NCBI RefSeq assembly: GCF_015594545.1
Contig: NZ_JADIIO010000001.1
Location: 1,984,001 to 2,048,000 of the forward strand
From: Staphylococcus durrellii
Lineage (GTDB): Bacteria; Bacillota; Bacilli; Staphylococcales; Staphylococcaceae
Length of the DNA stretch: 64,000 nt
Reading direction: 5' to 3'
Position numbers and translations under genes: made by a program
Part shown: one piece after another, positions 46,076 to 56,086 of the stretch
Numbering within the stretch: the stretch's first letter is position 1
Layout of the letters: each line of letters starts with the position of its first letter
Notes under the pieces: model-generated
Told to the model about the DNA's origin: nothing
Databases searched by the model: none
The model's input: only the letters and a program-made list of their open reading frames with translations

Positions 46076-46307
46076 AACGATTTGTACCTCTTTTTCTAGT
46101 ATTAATTTTATGCTAGGACTTAAATAATTAACTCCATTTAATTTCATGATAACATTTTTTATTAGAAAAATATTAAATATTGCCAACAATATTTATGTTC
46201 TAAACTTTGTCGTTGTCTTTACCTATATTCGTTTATTAATTCTATGCAATATGCTAAAATACTTCTATTATCAAAAAAAGAGAATATGTTAAGAGGGTTT
46301 GTAATTT
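46076..46307. promoter_or_regulatory. Divergent abcA/pbp4 control region
   Basis: 232 AT-rich bases between the two start codons. In S. aureus the homologous region carries overlapping promoters and MgrA/NorG binding. I see no unmistakable operator here, so this is called from arrangement. Confidence 0.5.
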
Positions 46308-47603
46308 ATGAGAAAGTTAATTCTAATGATGGTAATGCTATTCTTTATATCTACAATAACATCACCATTTGCTAATGCCGAAAGTGAAACGCCGACAAAT
46401 ATAGCTAATCAATACGGCTACAAAGTTTCTGATGCTTATCAACCTAAAGGGGCTGCAAATATTGCACAAACTGGTCAAATCTTATATCAATATAATATAG
46501 ACCAAAAATGGTATACAGCTTCAATGGCTAAAGAAATGACAATGTATTTAACATTATTAAAAATTAAAAAAGGTGATTTATCATTAAATGACAAAGTTAA
46601 AATAACTAATGATCATTATAGAATGTCTACATTACCAGAATTAAGTAATACAAAATTATATCCTGGCGAAACATACACAATTAAAGAGTTACTTCAAATT
46701 ACGGTGTCTGCGTCGAGTAATGCGGCAGCATTAATTTTAGCCGATAAAGTTTCTGGCAATACTTCAGACTTCACAGATTTAATGAATAAAAAAGCTAAAG
46801 AAATTGGTATGACGCATACACACTTTGTAAATCCAACTGGGGCCGAAAATAAACAACTTAAAGACTTCGTTCCTAAACGTTATAAAAATGAAGATAGTAC
46901 GATGTCTACTACTAGAGATTTTGAAATATTATCTCAACGTGCGATTCAAGATACACCATCTATTATTGATTTCACTAAAAAAATCGCTCCAACACAACAC
47001 GGTGTTACATATTACACATACAACCATTCGTTAGAAGGCGCCGATATGAGCTTACAAGGTACTGATGGTTTAAAAACTGGTTCAAGTGATTTAGCCAATT
47101 ACAATCACACGATAACTACGAAAAGAAACGACTTTAGAATTACACAAACAATCATGGGTGCTGGTAATTACAATAAATTTGGTGGCGAAAAACAACGTAA
47201 TATGATGGGTAATGCTATGATGAACAAGTCATTTGACCAATATAAATATGTAAAAATATTGAGCAAAGGCGAACATAAAATTAATGGCAAAAAATACTTT
47301 GTAGAAAAGGATTTGTATGATGTATTACCTAAAAATGCTACGACTAAAGATTATAAATTTGTAGTTAAAGATAAAAAAGTTCATATTGAGTATAATCGTC
47401 AATTTATTTCTGACAAGTATGGACCTCCTTCGGTCAAAGTTAAGAAACCATTAGTACATCAGGCTACGACAATCGTTAAAACTACATGGGACGGTCATCC
47501 TGTATTAACATTATTAGGTCTTATACTTATCATTGCAGCTTGCGCTATACTCATTTATTTATTAATCGACTTTATTAGACGCAAATCAAATAAATCCAAA
47601 TAA
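46308..47603 (+). CDS. pbp4: Penicillin-binding protein 4
   Basis: A 431-residue low-molecular-mass PBP that gives the high cross-linking of staphylococcal peptidoglycan and can act as transpeptidase. Signal peptide about residues 1-24 (FANA cleavage). Active-site motifs are S72-M-A-K75, S136-S-N138 and K256-T-G258. A C-terminal beta domain leads to a membrane anchor (about 401-424, LTLLGLILIIAACAILIYLL) and basic tail RRKSNKSK. Also called pbpD. Start ATG after AGAGGG. Monocistronic. Confidence 0.95.
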   Translation: MRKLILMMVMLFFISTITSPFANAESETPTNIANQYGYKVSDAYQPKGAANIAQTGQILYQYNIDQKWYTASMAKEMTMYLTLLKIKKGDLSLNDKVKITNDHYRMSTLPELSNTKLYPGETYTIKELLQITVSASSNAAALILADKVSGNTSDFTDLMNKKAKEIGMTHTHFVNPTGAENKQLKDFVPKRYKNEDSTMSTTRDFEILSQRAIQDTPSIIDFTKKIAPTQHGVTYYTYNHSLEGADMSLQGTDGLKTGSSDLANYNHTITTKRNDFRITQTIMGAGNYNKFGGEKQRNMMGNAMMNKSFDQYKYVKILSKGEHKINGKKYFVEKDLYDVLPKNATTKDYKFVVKDKKVHIEYNRQFISDKYGPPSVKVKKPLVHQATTIVKTTWDGHPVLTLLGLILIIAACAILIYLLIDFIRRKSNKSK

Positions 47604-47642
47604 CATCTAAATTTCCGAGACATTATTATCTCCATTAAATGC

Positions 47643-47684
47643 AAAATGACAATTTCTATCTTATTCAATAGAAATTGTCATTTT
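47643..47684 (+). terminator. Terminator of pbp4
   Basis: 17-bp perfect stem with loop CTTATTCA and TTTTTTATA tail, 40 bases after the stop. Confidence 0.9.
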
Positions 47685-48007
47685 TTATATCTTAAAATCT
47701 ATGATGCTTGTTACGTTTCATACACATATATCTCTATAATTTTAGTTACTATGATTTAGTGATATTCATTAAATTATGGACAGCAATTTTTAATCGACTT
47801 AAAAGTAAATATAAATTTTTAGGTATTATATTCGACAAACTTTTAAGAAATTGAGAAAAGTTGAAGACTATAAATTCAAGTTACCTTTTAATCAAATGAT
47901 ATAACACGACAATAGAATAAAAATCCGCCATAAAAAATAAGCTAGCTTAAGCATTTAGTCTCAAGACATGCTTTAACATAAAGCAGAACAATACTAATCA
48001 TAAAATA

Positions 48008-48046
48008 AAAGAAGCCATTCAATAATTTTAATCGAATGACTTCTTT
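48008..48046 (-). terminator. Terminator of tagD
   Basis: 13-bp stem AAAGAAGCCATTC / GAATGACTTCTTT; its mismatch is a G-U pair only in minus-strand RNA; followed by TTTTATTTTA. Lies 28 bases past the tagD stop. Confidence 0.8.
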
Positions 48047-48073
48047 ACTGAGATGAACACCCCAGAATTCATT

Positions 48074-48472
48074 TTAATTTGCTTCGTCACCATATAATTC
48101 TTTTTTAATTTGAGTAGTTGAAATACCTTCTGTACGTTTTAAATATACGACTTCACACTTATCTGTTAGGAAGTCAAACTCGCCTTCCCAATCATGACCC
48201 ATTACAAAAGTATCTACTTCAAATCGTTCTACATCTTTTTCTTTTTGTCCCCAGTCTTCTTCAGCAATTACGAGATCAACATAGCGAATAGCTTCAAGCA
48301 TAACTTTTCGTTGTTCAAAGTTATAATATGATTTCTTATCTTTGATACGGTTGAATTCATCTGAAGACAACGCAACAATTAGATAATCACCCATTTCTCG
48401 AGCTCTTCTTAATAATTCTATATGCCCGTAATGTAATAAATCATAAGTACCATAAGTAATTACTCTTTTCAT
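48074..48472 (-). CDS. tagD: Glycerol-3-phosphate cytidylyltransferase TagD/TarD
   Basis: Makes CDP-glycerol from CTP and glycerol-3-phosphate, the donor for the wall teichoic acid linkage unit and chain. The 132-residue nucleotidyltransferase has the HxGH motif in TYDLLHYGHIELLRRA (about residues 8-23) and the RTEGISTT motif (about 113-120). Third gene of the tagB-tagX-tagD run, 97 bases after tagX. Confidence 0.96.
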   Translation of the reverse strand: MKRVITYGTYDLLHYGHIELLRRAREMGDYLIVALSSDEFNRIKDKKSYYNFEQRKVMLEAIRYVDLVIAEEDWGQKEKDVERFEVDTFVMGHDWEGEFDFLTDKCEVVYLKRTEGISTTQIKKELYGDEAN

Positions 48473-48569
48473 TATAAATACTCCCTAAAATTATTATATG
48501 TCTAGCCATATTAGTAAAAATTATAGCATACAATTTTTACTAATACTAATATATAAAAGTATATAATTT

Positions 48570-49628
48570 TTATCTTTTTAATATTTTCTTTAATTTCAAC
48601 TTGCCTCTAAATTTTGCTTTATGAGGTAGTATTTCCATTTTAAATCTATAATAATTAGGACGGCCTATACCAACATAATGCAAAGTCGTGCGCCATTCTT
48701 CATATAAATCTTTAGTCCATCCACTGCAACCTTGTTCAATAACCTTGACTATTCTAAACAATGACTTACCTTCATAATCAGTACTTTGCATCGCTTTAAT
48801 ATAGTTAGTAACATTATTAATAAGCGCTTGCGTAACATTTTTATGTGTCGTTATATATGCTTGAATCAAATAACTAACAATAAGTTCATCCATTCGATAA
48901 CTATAATATCGTCTAACATGTTCTAATAATAATTCTTCCATTACACGTTGTCTGACCTTCATGGCATCAGCCATATATGCTAAAAAGCGTTCAGCACGTT
49001 GCTCAGTAACAGAGCCTTCTACCTCATTATATGCATAGACAATATTAGGCAATAATTGAATGTCGCTTGCTTTTTTAAAAGCTTTTGTTATGAATGTATG
49101 TTCTTCACAAAAAACAACATCTTCATCAAAACGTAAGTTAGCGAATTTAGCATTAAACATTTTTGCGCCTGGGCCAATTGATTGTAAAACTTCAGGACAC
49201 TGTGCAAGATTTACTTTTTCAAATTTATTTAACCCTTTATGGGTAGGGATACTTTGCCATTCTCCATCTTTTCCTCTACCAATTTGACCTAACACAATAT
49301 CGACCGCTTCATCTTTAATGTAATAATCTGCCATATAATCAATTCTACTAGGTAAAAATTGATCATCAGCATCTAAAAACATAAAGACGTCGCTTGTTAC
49401 ATGTGTTAATCCTATATTACGACTAATAGCTGCCCCTTTGTTGTCTTGATTAATAATTTTAATATTTTTAAATTCTTTCTCTAATTGTGCTAATACTGCT
49501 TGTGTAGTATCTGTCGAGCCATCATTAACACAAATAATTTCATAATCATGTTTAGTATCAATAGAAGCTACGGCTCGTCGAATTGTATTTTCAGCGTTAA
49601 AAACTGGAATAATGAAGGCTATTTTCAT
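48570..49628 (-). CDS. tagX: Teichoic acid-associated glycosyltransferase TagX
   Basis: A 352-residue GT-A family 2 glycosyltransferase. It opens MKIAFIIPVFNAENTIRRAV, with NDGSTDTT and the metal-binding FMFLDADDQF (DxD) at about residues 80-89, and a basic C-terminus (KAKFRGKLKLKKILKR) suited to membrane contact. Its exact acceptor is not settled. It overlaps tagB by four bases. Confidence 0.9.
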   Translation of the reverse strand: MKIAFIIPVFNAENTIRRAVASIDTKHDYEIICVNDGSTDTTQAVLAQLEKEFKNIKIINQDNKGAAISRNIGLTHVTSDVFMFLDADDQFLPSRIDYMADYYIKDEAVDIVLGQIGRGKDGEWQSIPTHKGLNKFEKVNLAQCPEVLQSIGPGAKMFNAKFANLRFDEDVVFCEEHTFITKAFKKASDIQLLPNIVYAYNEVEGSVTEQRAERFLAYMADAMKVRQRVMEELLLEHVRRYYSYRMDELIVSYLIQAYITTHKNVTQALINNVTNYIKAMQSTDYEGKSLFRIVKVIEQGCSGWTKDLYEEWRTTLHYVGIGRPNYYRFKMEILPHKAKFRGKLKLKKILKR

Positions 49629-50716
49629 TTTTTAGTCTCCTTCTCAATAAAATGAATGACATCTTCAGTACTATTTTGTGTATTATATTTATGCCATTCT
49701 TTAAACAATGGTTTAAATTGCGATTCACCATTTTGAATCAGTCGAATTAATGCATCTTCACTGTATGCTTTATAAGTTTCTGGAATATTTTTAAAAAATT
49801 GATTTAAACCTCTATCATTGTCATAATCAGTTTCATCATAAACATAAAAGATTGTAGGTTTATTTAATAGACTTGCTTCAATAGCTAAAGAACTGTAATC
49901 AGTAATAATTATATCGGCCATTATCATTAATGATTGTATGTCTAACATCGTCTGTGAAGCACTTGCAACTGCAGGATGTAACTTATTTAATAAAGTATAA
50001 TCAGCAAGCTTGTGTTCGAAATTTTGCTTGTTAATATGACGGTTAGCCTTTTGTTTCTCTCTATAAGTTGGTAAATAAACGGCTACCTTGCCGTCTATAT
50101 GATGTTGTTGCTTTAATTTCTGCTGTTGCTCTTTTATATCCATTTTTTTATAGACACTAAGTCTCGGCAAGCCCGTTGGTAAGATTTGGTCCTCACGTGC
50201 TTCAAAAGAATGTTTAAAACACTCCGCCATAGGTTCTCCGCCAACTAAATAGTAATCCGTAGCTTGGTATACACTTTGATATTGTTTTACTTGTGAAGTA
50301 CTAGATAAATCTACTTGATGATCTGTTAATCCAAAATTCTTTAAAGCTCCTGCTGCATGCCATGTTTGTATAATGGTTTGTTGGCGTTTTTTCTTATATC
50401 CACCTAACATTAAGTAATACGTATCTATAACAATAACTTTGGCACTGCTTAGTGCACGTATATGTTTAAATATTTGCTTATTCCCTGCTGGAATAAAATT
50501 AATACCCTTAAATTCTTTAACAGTATCTTTAAGTTCTGCTTTAGCTATTACTGTTAATTGGTAATTTTTATCATTCAAAGAATTTATAATTGGTATAACA
50601 TCTTCAGAAAATGTCATCATTACTACAATATGATTCTTGTTAACTTTACTTTTTGAAAATAAAATATTTAATATGCCAACTATCAACATATATATCTTCT
50701 TTATTACTTGCCTCAT
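49625..50716 (-). CDS. tagB: Teichoic acid glycerol-phosphate primase TagB/TarB
   Basis: Adds the first glycerol phosphate from CDP-glycerol to the lipid-linked GlcNAc-ManNAc disaccharide. A 363-residue member of the CDP-glycerol glycerophosphotransferase family: catalytic His in TWHAAGALKNFG (about residues 121-132) and the TDYSSLAIEASLLNKPTIFY stretch (about 270-289). The ATG at 50716 follows GGTGG and matches the S. aureus N-terminus (RQVIKKIYM). A terminator lies upstream, so it has its own promoter separate from tagG. Confidence 0.93.
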   Translation of the reverse strand: MRQVIKKIYMLIVGILNILFSKSKVNKNHIVVMMTFSEDVIPIINSLNDKNYQLTVIAKAELKDTVKEFKGINFIPAGNKQIFKHIRALSSAKVIVIDTYYLMLGGYKKKRQQTIIQTWHAAGALKNFGLTDHQVDLSSTSQVKQYQSVYQATDYYLVGGEPMAECFKHSFEAREDQILPTGLPRLSVYKKMDIKEQQQKLKQQHHIDGKVAVYLPTYREKQKANRHINKQNFEHKLADYTLLNKLHPAVASASQTMLDIQSLMIMADIIITDYSSLAIEASLLNKPTIFYVYDETDYDNDRGLNQFFKNIPETYKAYSEDALIRLIQNGESQFKPLFKEWHKYNTQNSTEDVIHFIEKETKK

Positions 50717-50783
50717 ATGTTCCACCACCACTTTATTGTATCTTCCCTTATTATATCTATCTTAGCTAAAAATTTATACAAAA

Positions 50784-50819
50784 AATCCTTTAGTCCAATC
50801 TGACTTAGACTAAAGGATT
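50784..50819 (-). terminator. Terminator of tagG
   Basis: 12-bp perfect stem AATCCTTTAGTC with minus-strand TTTTTTG tail, 25 bases past the tagG stop; separates tagG from tagB. Confidence 0.88.
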
Positions 50820-50843
50820 ACAAAAATTTTATTTATTTTTTAA

Positions 50844-51644
50844 TTACATAAAGTCAGCAAAATGATCTCTATATCTCACATGTAAAATCGAACCAACAAC
50901 AAATAGCACGATAACAATAGCGATATTATATACTGTCAATTCCCAATGACTGATAAAGTACCAATCTTTATATAAAATAGCCGCTCTATAGCTTTCTGCT
51001 AAATAATAAACTGGATTAAGTTGCATTACATCAGTGACAATTCCTTTAGGTGGTACGATTAAAATTGATGATACGAAGAACACAATTCTCATGAAGGCTT
51101 GCATTGCCATTTGTGTATCTCGAATTAGCACCCCTAATGTTGAAGTCACTAATGAAATTGCTGCTGTTAAAATAAAAGCATAAGGCACGTATAACAACAA
51201 TTGTACTGTATAAATAGAAGGATGGTAACCAGCAAAATAACATATAACCATAACAATCGCTAGTAATCCTATATGCCCATAAAACCTACTAAATACGATA
51301 TAGGTTGGTATGATAGATAACGGAAATTTCATTTTCGCCACATGATTATACTTACTGGCGATCGCTTTTGTTCCTTCTAATACACCTTGGTTTACAAAGA
51401 ACCACATACTAATACCCACGATTAACCAATAAATAAAAGGGACGCCATCATGTGGTGCGTTACTTCTCATCCCTAGACCAAATACAAACCAATAAACTGC
51501 TATTTGTAAGCCAGGATTTAAAAGTTCCCAGGCCATTCCTAAATAGTTACTATGGTTTGATAATCTAAGTTGAAATTCTGCTAATCTTTTAATTAAATAG
51601 AAATTTTTAAAATGCTCTTTAAATACTAACCATACTGCATTCAT
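50844..51644 (-). CDS. tagG: Teichoic acid ABC transporter permease TagG/TarG
   Basis: Permease of the TarGH flippase that exports wall teichoic acid across the membrane. 266 residues, six helices (ABC2 type). Relative to S. aureus TarG it keeps GLGMRSNAPHDGVPFIYWL, TSTLGVLIRDTQMAMQA and the C-terminus YRDHFADFM. Of the two copies in this window it is the more canonical. It is divergent from tagH with a 392-bp gap, as in S. aureus. Ribosome site weak (CGTGGTTTATATAG). Confidence 0.92.
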   Translation of the reverse strand: MNAVWLVFKEHFKNFYLIKRLAEFQLRLSNHSNYLGMAWELLNPGLQIAVYWFVFGLGMRSNAPHDGVPFIYWLIVGISMWFFVNQGVLEGTKAIASKYNHVAKMKFPLSIIPTYIVFSRFYGHIGLLAIVMVICYFAGYHPSIYTVQLLLYVPYAFILTAAISLVTSTLGVLIRDTQMAMQAFMRIVFFVSSILIVPPKGIVTDVMQLNPVYYLAESYRAAILYKDWYFISHWELTVYNIAIVIVLFVVGSILHVRYRDHFADFM

Positions 51645-52831
<1,187 letters not shown>

Positions 52832-52874
52832 TCAGGAAAAATGACGGTGCTATAAATATCTCTAGTTAATAAAT

Positions 52875-52915
52875 AAACGTCAATTGCTATGTTATTTTGA
52901 TAGCAATTGACGTTT
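52875..52915 (+). terminator. Hairpin 2 of repeat copy C, terminator of tagH
   Basis: 16-bp perfect stem AAACGTCAATTGCTAT with loop GTTATTTTG and tail TTTATTTTTT, 43 bases after the tagH stop. Confidence 0.9.
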
Positions 52916-53078
52916 TTATTTTTTATGAAATTTTATTACGCATTGCACTGATATTTTTTGTGTAATGCCATCAAGTCATAGCCAATTTTATATTTGTATT
53001 TATTCATAGCAACAATAGAGGAAACCGAACAAGCTGAAGAATACAGGATTAAGACGTCCCAGTATAGATTATAAAAGT

Positions 53079-53120
53079 AACCCTTAAACGATTGCTAAAT
53101 ATGAATTCGTGTAAGGGCTA
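53079..53120 (-). terminator. Hairpin 1 of repeat copy C, weak terminator of the second tagG-like gene
   Basis: 9-bp stem (TAGCCCTTA / TAAGGGTTA, with a G-U in minus-strand RNA), a 24-nt loop and tail CTTTTAT. Weaker than the other hairpins. Confidence 0.5.
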
Positions 53121-53152
53121 TTAGTTTGAGATTAATATGCAAACATTTTTAT

Positions 53153-53953
53153 TTATAAGTAATCATCAAATGTATCTCTATAACGCATATGCAATATCGA
53201 ACCAACTATAAATAAAACAATTACAAGTACAAGGTTATAGACGGCTATATGCCAATGGGTAATAAAATACCATTCATGATGAAATATAGCAGCCCTATAA
53301 GATTCCGCTAAAAAATAAATCGGATTTAATTTCATCACAAATAAAACAGTAGCTGTCTTAGCAGGATACAAAATAGAAGATACAAAAAATATAATCCTCA
53401 TAAATGCTTGCATAGCCACTTGTAAATCTCTAATTAACAAACTTAAAGTTGAAGTTAAAAGTGCGATTGAAATAGTCAAGATCAATGCATAAGGAATATA
53501 AATGAGTAACTGCAATGTATAAATAGTTGGATGATAACCGCCTGTTACACAAATTAACATCACGATGACTAGCAACAAAATATGTGCATAAAATTTACTA
53601 AAGACTATATAACTAGGTAATATAGACAGTGGAAATTTCATTTTTGAAACTTGTCGATATTTAGAAGTTATAGCTTTTGTGCCATCTAATACACCTTGGT
53701 TAACGAAGAACCACATGCTAATTCCTACTAGTAACCAAAAAATAAAAGGAATGCCTTCTACAGAACTATTTTGACGTACACCTAAACCAAAAACAAACCA
53801 ATAAATTAGTATTTGAAATGTTGGATTAATAAGTTCCCAACCTAAACCTAAATAGTTATTATGGTTAGATATCCTTAATTGGAAGTCGGCTAATCTTTTT
53901 ATTAAATATATATTTTTAATATGTTCTTTTAATACTATATATACCGAATTCAC
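53153..53953 (-). CDS. Second TagG-like teichoic acid/polysaccharide permease
   Basis: A 266-residue ABC2-type permease, the same length as TagG and alignable along its whole length without gaps (for example KEHIKNIYLIKRLADFQLRI, GISMWFFVNQGVLDGTKAI). It differs in places conserved in TarG: VRQNSSVEG for IRSNAP, LSLLIRDLQV for LGVLIRDTQM, YRDTFDDYL at the C-terminus. The start is GTG after AGG, a weak site. Together with tagG it flanks tagH; S. aureus has one permease here. It is an intact paralogue, probably a duplication, which may pair with TagH for a variant substrate or condition. It is 75 bases after tagA. Confidence 0.85.
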   Translation of the reverse strand: MNSVYIVLKEHIKNIYLIKRLADFQLRISNHNNYLGLGWELINPTFQILIYWFVFGLGVRQNSSVEGIPFIFWLLVGISMWFFVNQGVLDGTKAITSKYRQVSKMKFPLSILPSYIVFSKFYAHILLLVIVMLICVTGGYHPTIYTLQLLIYIPYALILTISIALLTSTLSLLIRDLQVAMQAFMRIIFFVSSILYPAKTATVLFVMKLNPIYFLAESYRAAIFHHEWYFITHWHIAVYNLVLVIVLFIVGSILHMRYRDTFDDYL

Positions 53954-54028
53954 TTTAGGGTACCTACTTTCTATCTTCTAAGGTTAGATTACTATCTTTC
54001 AAAATGTGATGCGCCTGATCTTACTACA

Positions 54029-54778
54029 TTATTTTTTTGCTCTCATTTGTTTCCCTACTTTATATAAAAATATCGGAATACTTTTAATTCTACCTAATCG
54101 TTTCCAGTCAATAATCAAACGGTAAACCCATTCTAAGTTTAAGCTACGTATTATTTGGGGTGCCCTCTTTTTTACGCCACCAAAAACTTCTAATGATCCA
54201 CCTACACCCATAAGCACAGTGCGCTTAAATTGCTCTCTATGTTTGTCAATCCATTGTTCTTGTTTCGGGTATCCCATGGCTACAAACACATAATCCGGAT
54301 TAAAATTTTTAATTATCTCTAAAACATCCATATCATCTACATCAATATATCCATGATGATGTCCAAATGTAATGTTAGGATACTTTGCAACTAAATTTTC
54401 ACGAGCTTGATCAACAACATCATTTTTTGATCCTAATAAAAATACACGTTGTTTATTTGTGTGTGCAATTTTCAAGCATTCTTCCATTAATTCAATACCT
54501 GGGACTCTTTCTTGTAGTGGTGTTTTCAAAAGTTTCGAAGCTTTGACGACACCTGTACCATCTGCAATAACATAATCTGCACTATTAATAAGATTACGAT
54601 AAGCTTTGTTACTTGATGCGAAATCAACTATTTCTGGATTTGCAGTAACGATAAATAAATTTTTTTGTTGTTGTTGTTCAAAATATTTTTTTATATCCAA
54701 TCTCATATCAACCATAGAGACATTGTCAAAATAAACAGATAAGACATTTATTTTTTGATTATGTTCTTTTTCCACCAT
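54029..54778 (-). CDS. tagA: N-acetylmannosaminyltransferase TagA/TarA
   Basis: Adds ManNAc to lipid-linked GlcNAc, the committed step of wall teichoic acid synthesis. 249 residues, WecG/TagA/CpsF family (GT26). The catalytic Asp lies in ADYVIADGTGVVKA (about residues 67-80); MGYPKQEQWID and MGVGGSLEVFGG follow. The basic C-terminal appendage (RLIIDWKRLGRIKS..., KQMRAKK) binds the membrane in the family. The tagG-like gene follows 75 bases downstream on the same strand. Confidence 0.95.
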   Translation of the reverse strand: MVEKEHNQKINVLSVYFDNVSMVDMRLDIKKYFEQQQQKNLFIVTANPEIVDFASSNKAYRNLINSADYVIADGTGVVKASKLLKTPLQERVPGIELMEECLKIAHTNKQRVFLLGSKNDVVDQARENLVAKYPNITFGHHHGYIDVDDMDVLEIIKNFNPDYVFVAMGYPKQEQWIDKHREQFKRTVLMGVGGSLEVFGGVKKRAPQIIRSLNLEWVYRLIIDWKRLGRIKSIPIFLYKVGKQMRAKK

Positions 54779-54961
54779 CTGTAGTAGGCTCCAATCTAAT
54801 ATCTTCTTAGTATTTTAAAGTAATTTTAACACATTATAATTTAACATTATATTAAGCGTAAGTCGCGTATTTATCCTAGGTCAAAAGTCTAAATGTAATT
54901 GTAAGTCATTTACTATATAATTATATATAATACTTTCAATAATATTAGACGAGGTTCAGTT

Positions 54962-55705
54962 ATGGACAAAATACATGCATTTTTCAGTTCGACAATACAA
55001 TTACATATTAGTTGGGTTATTTTTTTAGGATTACTGTATATCGTCATTCATCAGTATAGACACAAACCTCTTAATCGTATATTAGATATTTATTTCAATT
55101 ATATACCAGTACTAACTCATGAATTCGGTCATATTATTTTTAATAAAATTAGTGGCGGTAAAGCACGAGATTTTGTTATTGTTGCTTCACCTAATGAGCG
55201 CATGCATACATCCCAGCAAGGTTATGCGATAACTCAATCAAGAAATCGTTTAGGACAAATTATTACAACATTAGGTGGTTATGTTATGCCCCCTATCATG
55301 TTATATTTAGGCTTTTTAGCCATTCATTGGCAATATCCGAGCATATTCATAACGTTATATGTATTTATATTTTGTTACTTTGTCGTACTCACTTCACGTA
55401 AATTATTGCCAATTATTATTGTGATACTTTTGTGTCTGTTACTCTATTTTACAGTGCATAACAACTACCAATTAATGATGTTTTATCTTATTTCAATTAG
55501 TTATCACTTTATTTTAGGTGTTTTATTCGGTGAAATATTACAATCTTCTTGGACAATTTCCAAATTAACTCTGAGTAGACATGTAACTGAATGGGACGGC
55601 TCAACATTGAGCAAACTTACTAATATTCCTACACTCATATTTAGTCTTTTTTGGATTATCATAAACTTATTTATTTTATATAAATCAGCGACTCTTTTCA
55701 TATAA
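54962..55705 (+). CDS. M50-family intramembrane metallopeptidase-like protein
   Basis: A 247-residue membrane protein with about six to seven helices. The zinc-binding HEFGH motif (His53, Glu54, His57) sits in the membrane-facing THEFGHIIF stretch and GGYVMPPIML follows, typical of the M50B (peptidase M50B-like) group. The substrate is unknown; the neighbourhood next to tagA is shared with S. aureus. The start follows GACGAGGTTCAGTT. Transcribed alone. Confidence 0.82.
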   Translation: MDKIHAFFSSTIQLHISWVIFLGLLYIVIHQYRHKPLNRILDIYFNYIPVLTHEFGHIIFNKISGGKARDFVIVASPNERMHTSQQGYAITQSRNRLGQIITTLGGYVMPPIMLYLGFLAIHWQYPSIFITLYVFIFCYFVVLTSRKLLPIIIVILLCLLLYFTVHNNYQLMMFYLISISYHFILGVLFGEILQSSWTISKLTLSRHVTEWDGSTLSKLTNIPTLIFSLFWIIINLFILYKSATLFI

Positions 55706-55760
55706 TTTTGTTTACTATTGCCACAAGAAATTTAAGTTTCAAATATTTCAGATTAACCAA

Positions 55761-55801
55761 AAATGGTAATTTCTATTTTGTTTTAATAGAAGTTACCATT
55801 T
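55761..55801 (+). terminator. Terminator of the M50 gene
   Basis: 17-position stem with one wobble, 56 bases after the stop; tail TCCCATAAT is poor in T, so efficiency may be modest. Confidence 0.65.
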
Positions 55802-55979
55802 CCCATAATATTTAAGCAATGCCTCGCACAATAACCATAAAGTAAATTAATAATTGTGCTAATCATATATTCACTACGTAATTTCTGCGACACATTTTTA
55901 AAACTACACTACTGCGAAGCCTAAAAGCATAGGACACGTTAAAACTACCCCTTTAAAATACTACTTATATAATAAAAGA

Positions 55980-56020
55980 AGCCAATCAACGTGTTAGCAT
56001 TTTAAATACGTTGATTGGCT
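55980..56020 (-). terminator. Terminator of mntR
   Basis: 13-bp perfect stem AGCCAATCAACGT with minus-strand TTCTTTTATT tail, 67 bases past the mntR stop. Confidence 0.85.
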
Positions 56021-56086
56021 ATTCACTTGAGATCTATATACTAGATTCTACATTTTCATATGAACAACTATCTTTAATTAAAAATA

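Larger units (their letters stand above)
47643..48046. repeat. Paired-hairpin convergent intergenic region, family 2 copy D
   Basis: Between pbp4 and tagD. Left hairpin AAAATGACAATTTCTAT (17-bp, perfect), about 320 bases of AT-rich spacer, then right hairpin AAAGAAGCCATTC. The copy at 55761-56020 has the same layout, a related left core (AATTTCTAT / ATAGAARTT) and a right arm with the shared ATAAAAGAAGCCAWTCAA start. The spacer carries a 49-codon open frame (47705-47854) without start signals, possibly a gene remnant. Confidence 0.55.
52852..53130 (-). repeat. Paired-hairpin intergenic repeat, family 1 copy C (inverted)
   Basis: Reverse orientation of copies A and B. On the minus strand: CTCAAACTAATAGCCCTTA at 53130-53112 with hairpin 1 pairing to TAAGGGTTA at 53087-53079, a spacer, hairpin 2 at 52915-52875 and the tail CTAGAGATATTTAT. 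It lies between convergent tagH and the second tagG-like gene. The spacer has a 31-codon minus-strand frame ending KKYQCNA, not convincing as a gene. Confidence 0.72.
55761..56020. repeat. Paired-hairpin convergent intergenic region, family 2 copy E
   Basis: Between the M50 gene and mntR. Left hairpin AAATGGTAATTTCTATT (17 positions, one G-U in plus-strand RNA), spacer of about 180 bases, right hairpin AGCCAATCAACGT preceded by ATAATAAAAGA. Same plan as copy D at 47643-48046. Confidence 0.55.

Noticed and set aside
47705-47854. 49-codon open frame in the pbp4-tagD gap (FNRLKSKYKFLGIIFDKLLRN ending region)
   Set aside because: AT-rich, no start codon with ribosome site, no recognised family; kept only as a possible remnant.
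52936-53070. Minus-strand frame in repeat copy C (MNKYKYKIGYDLMALHKKYQ)
   Set aside because: About 23 codons from its ATG, no ribosome site and no homology I recognise.
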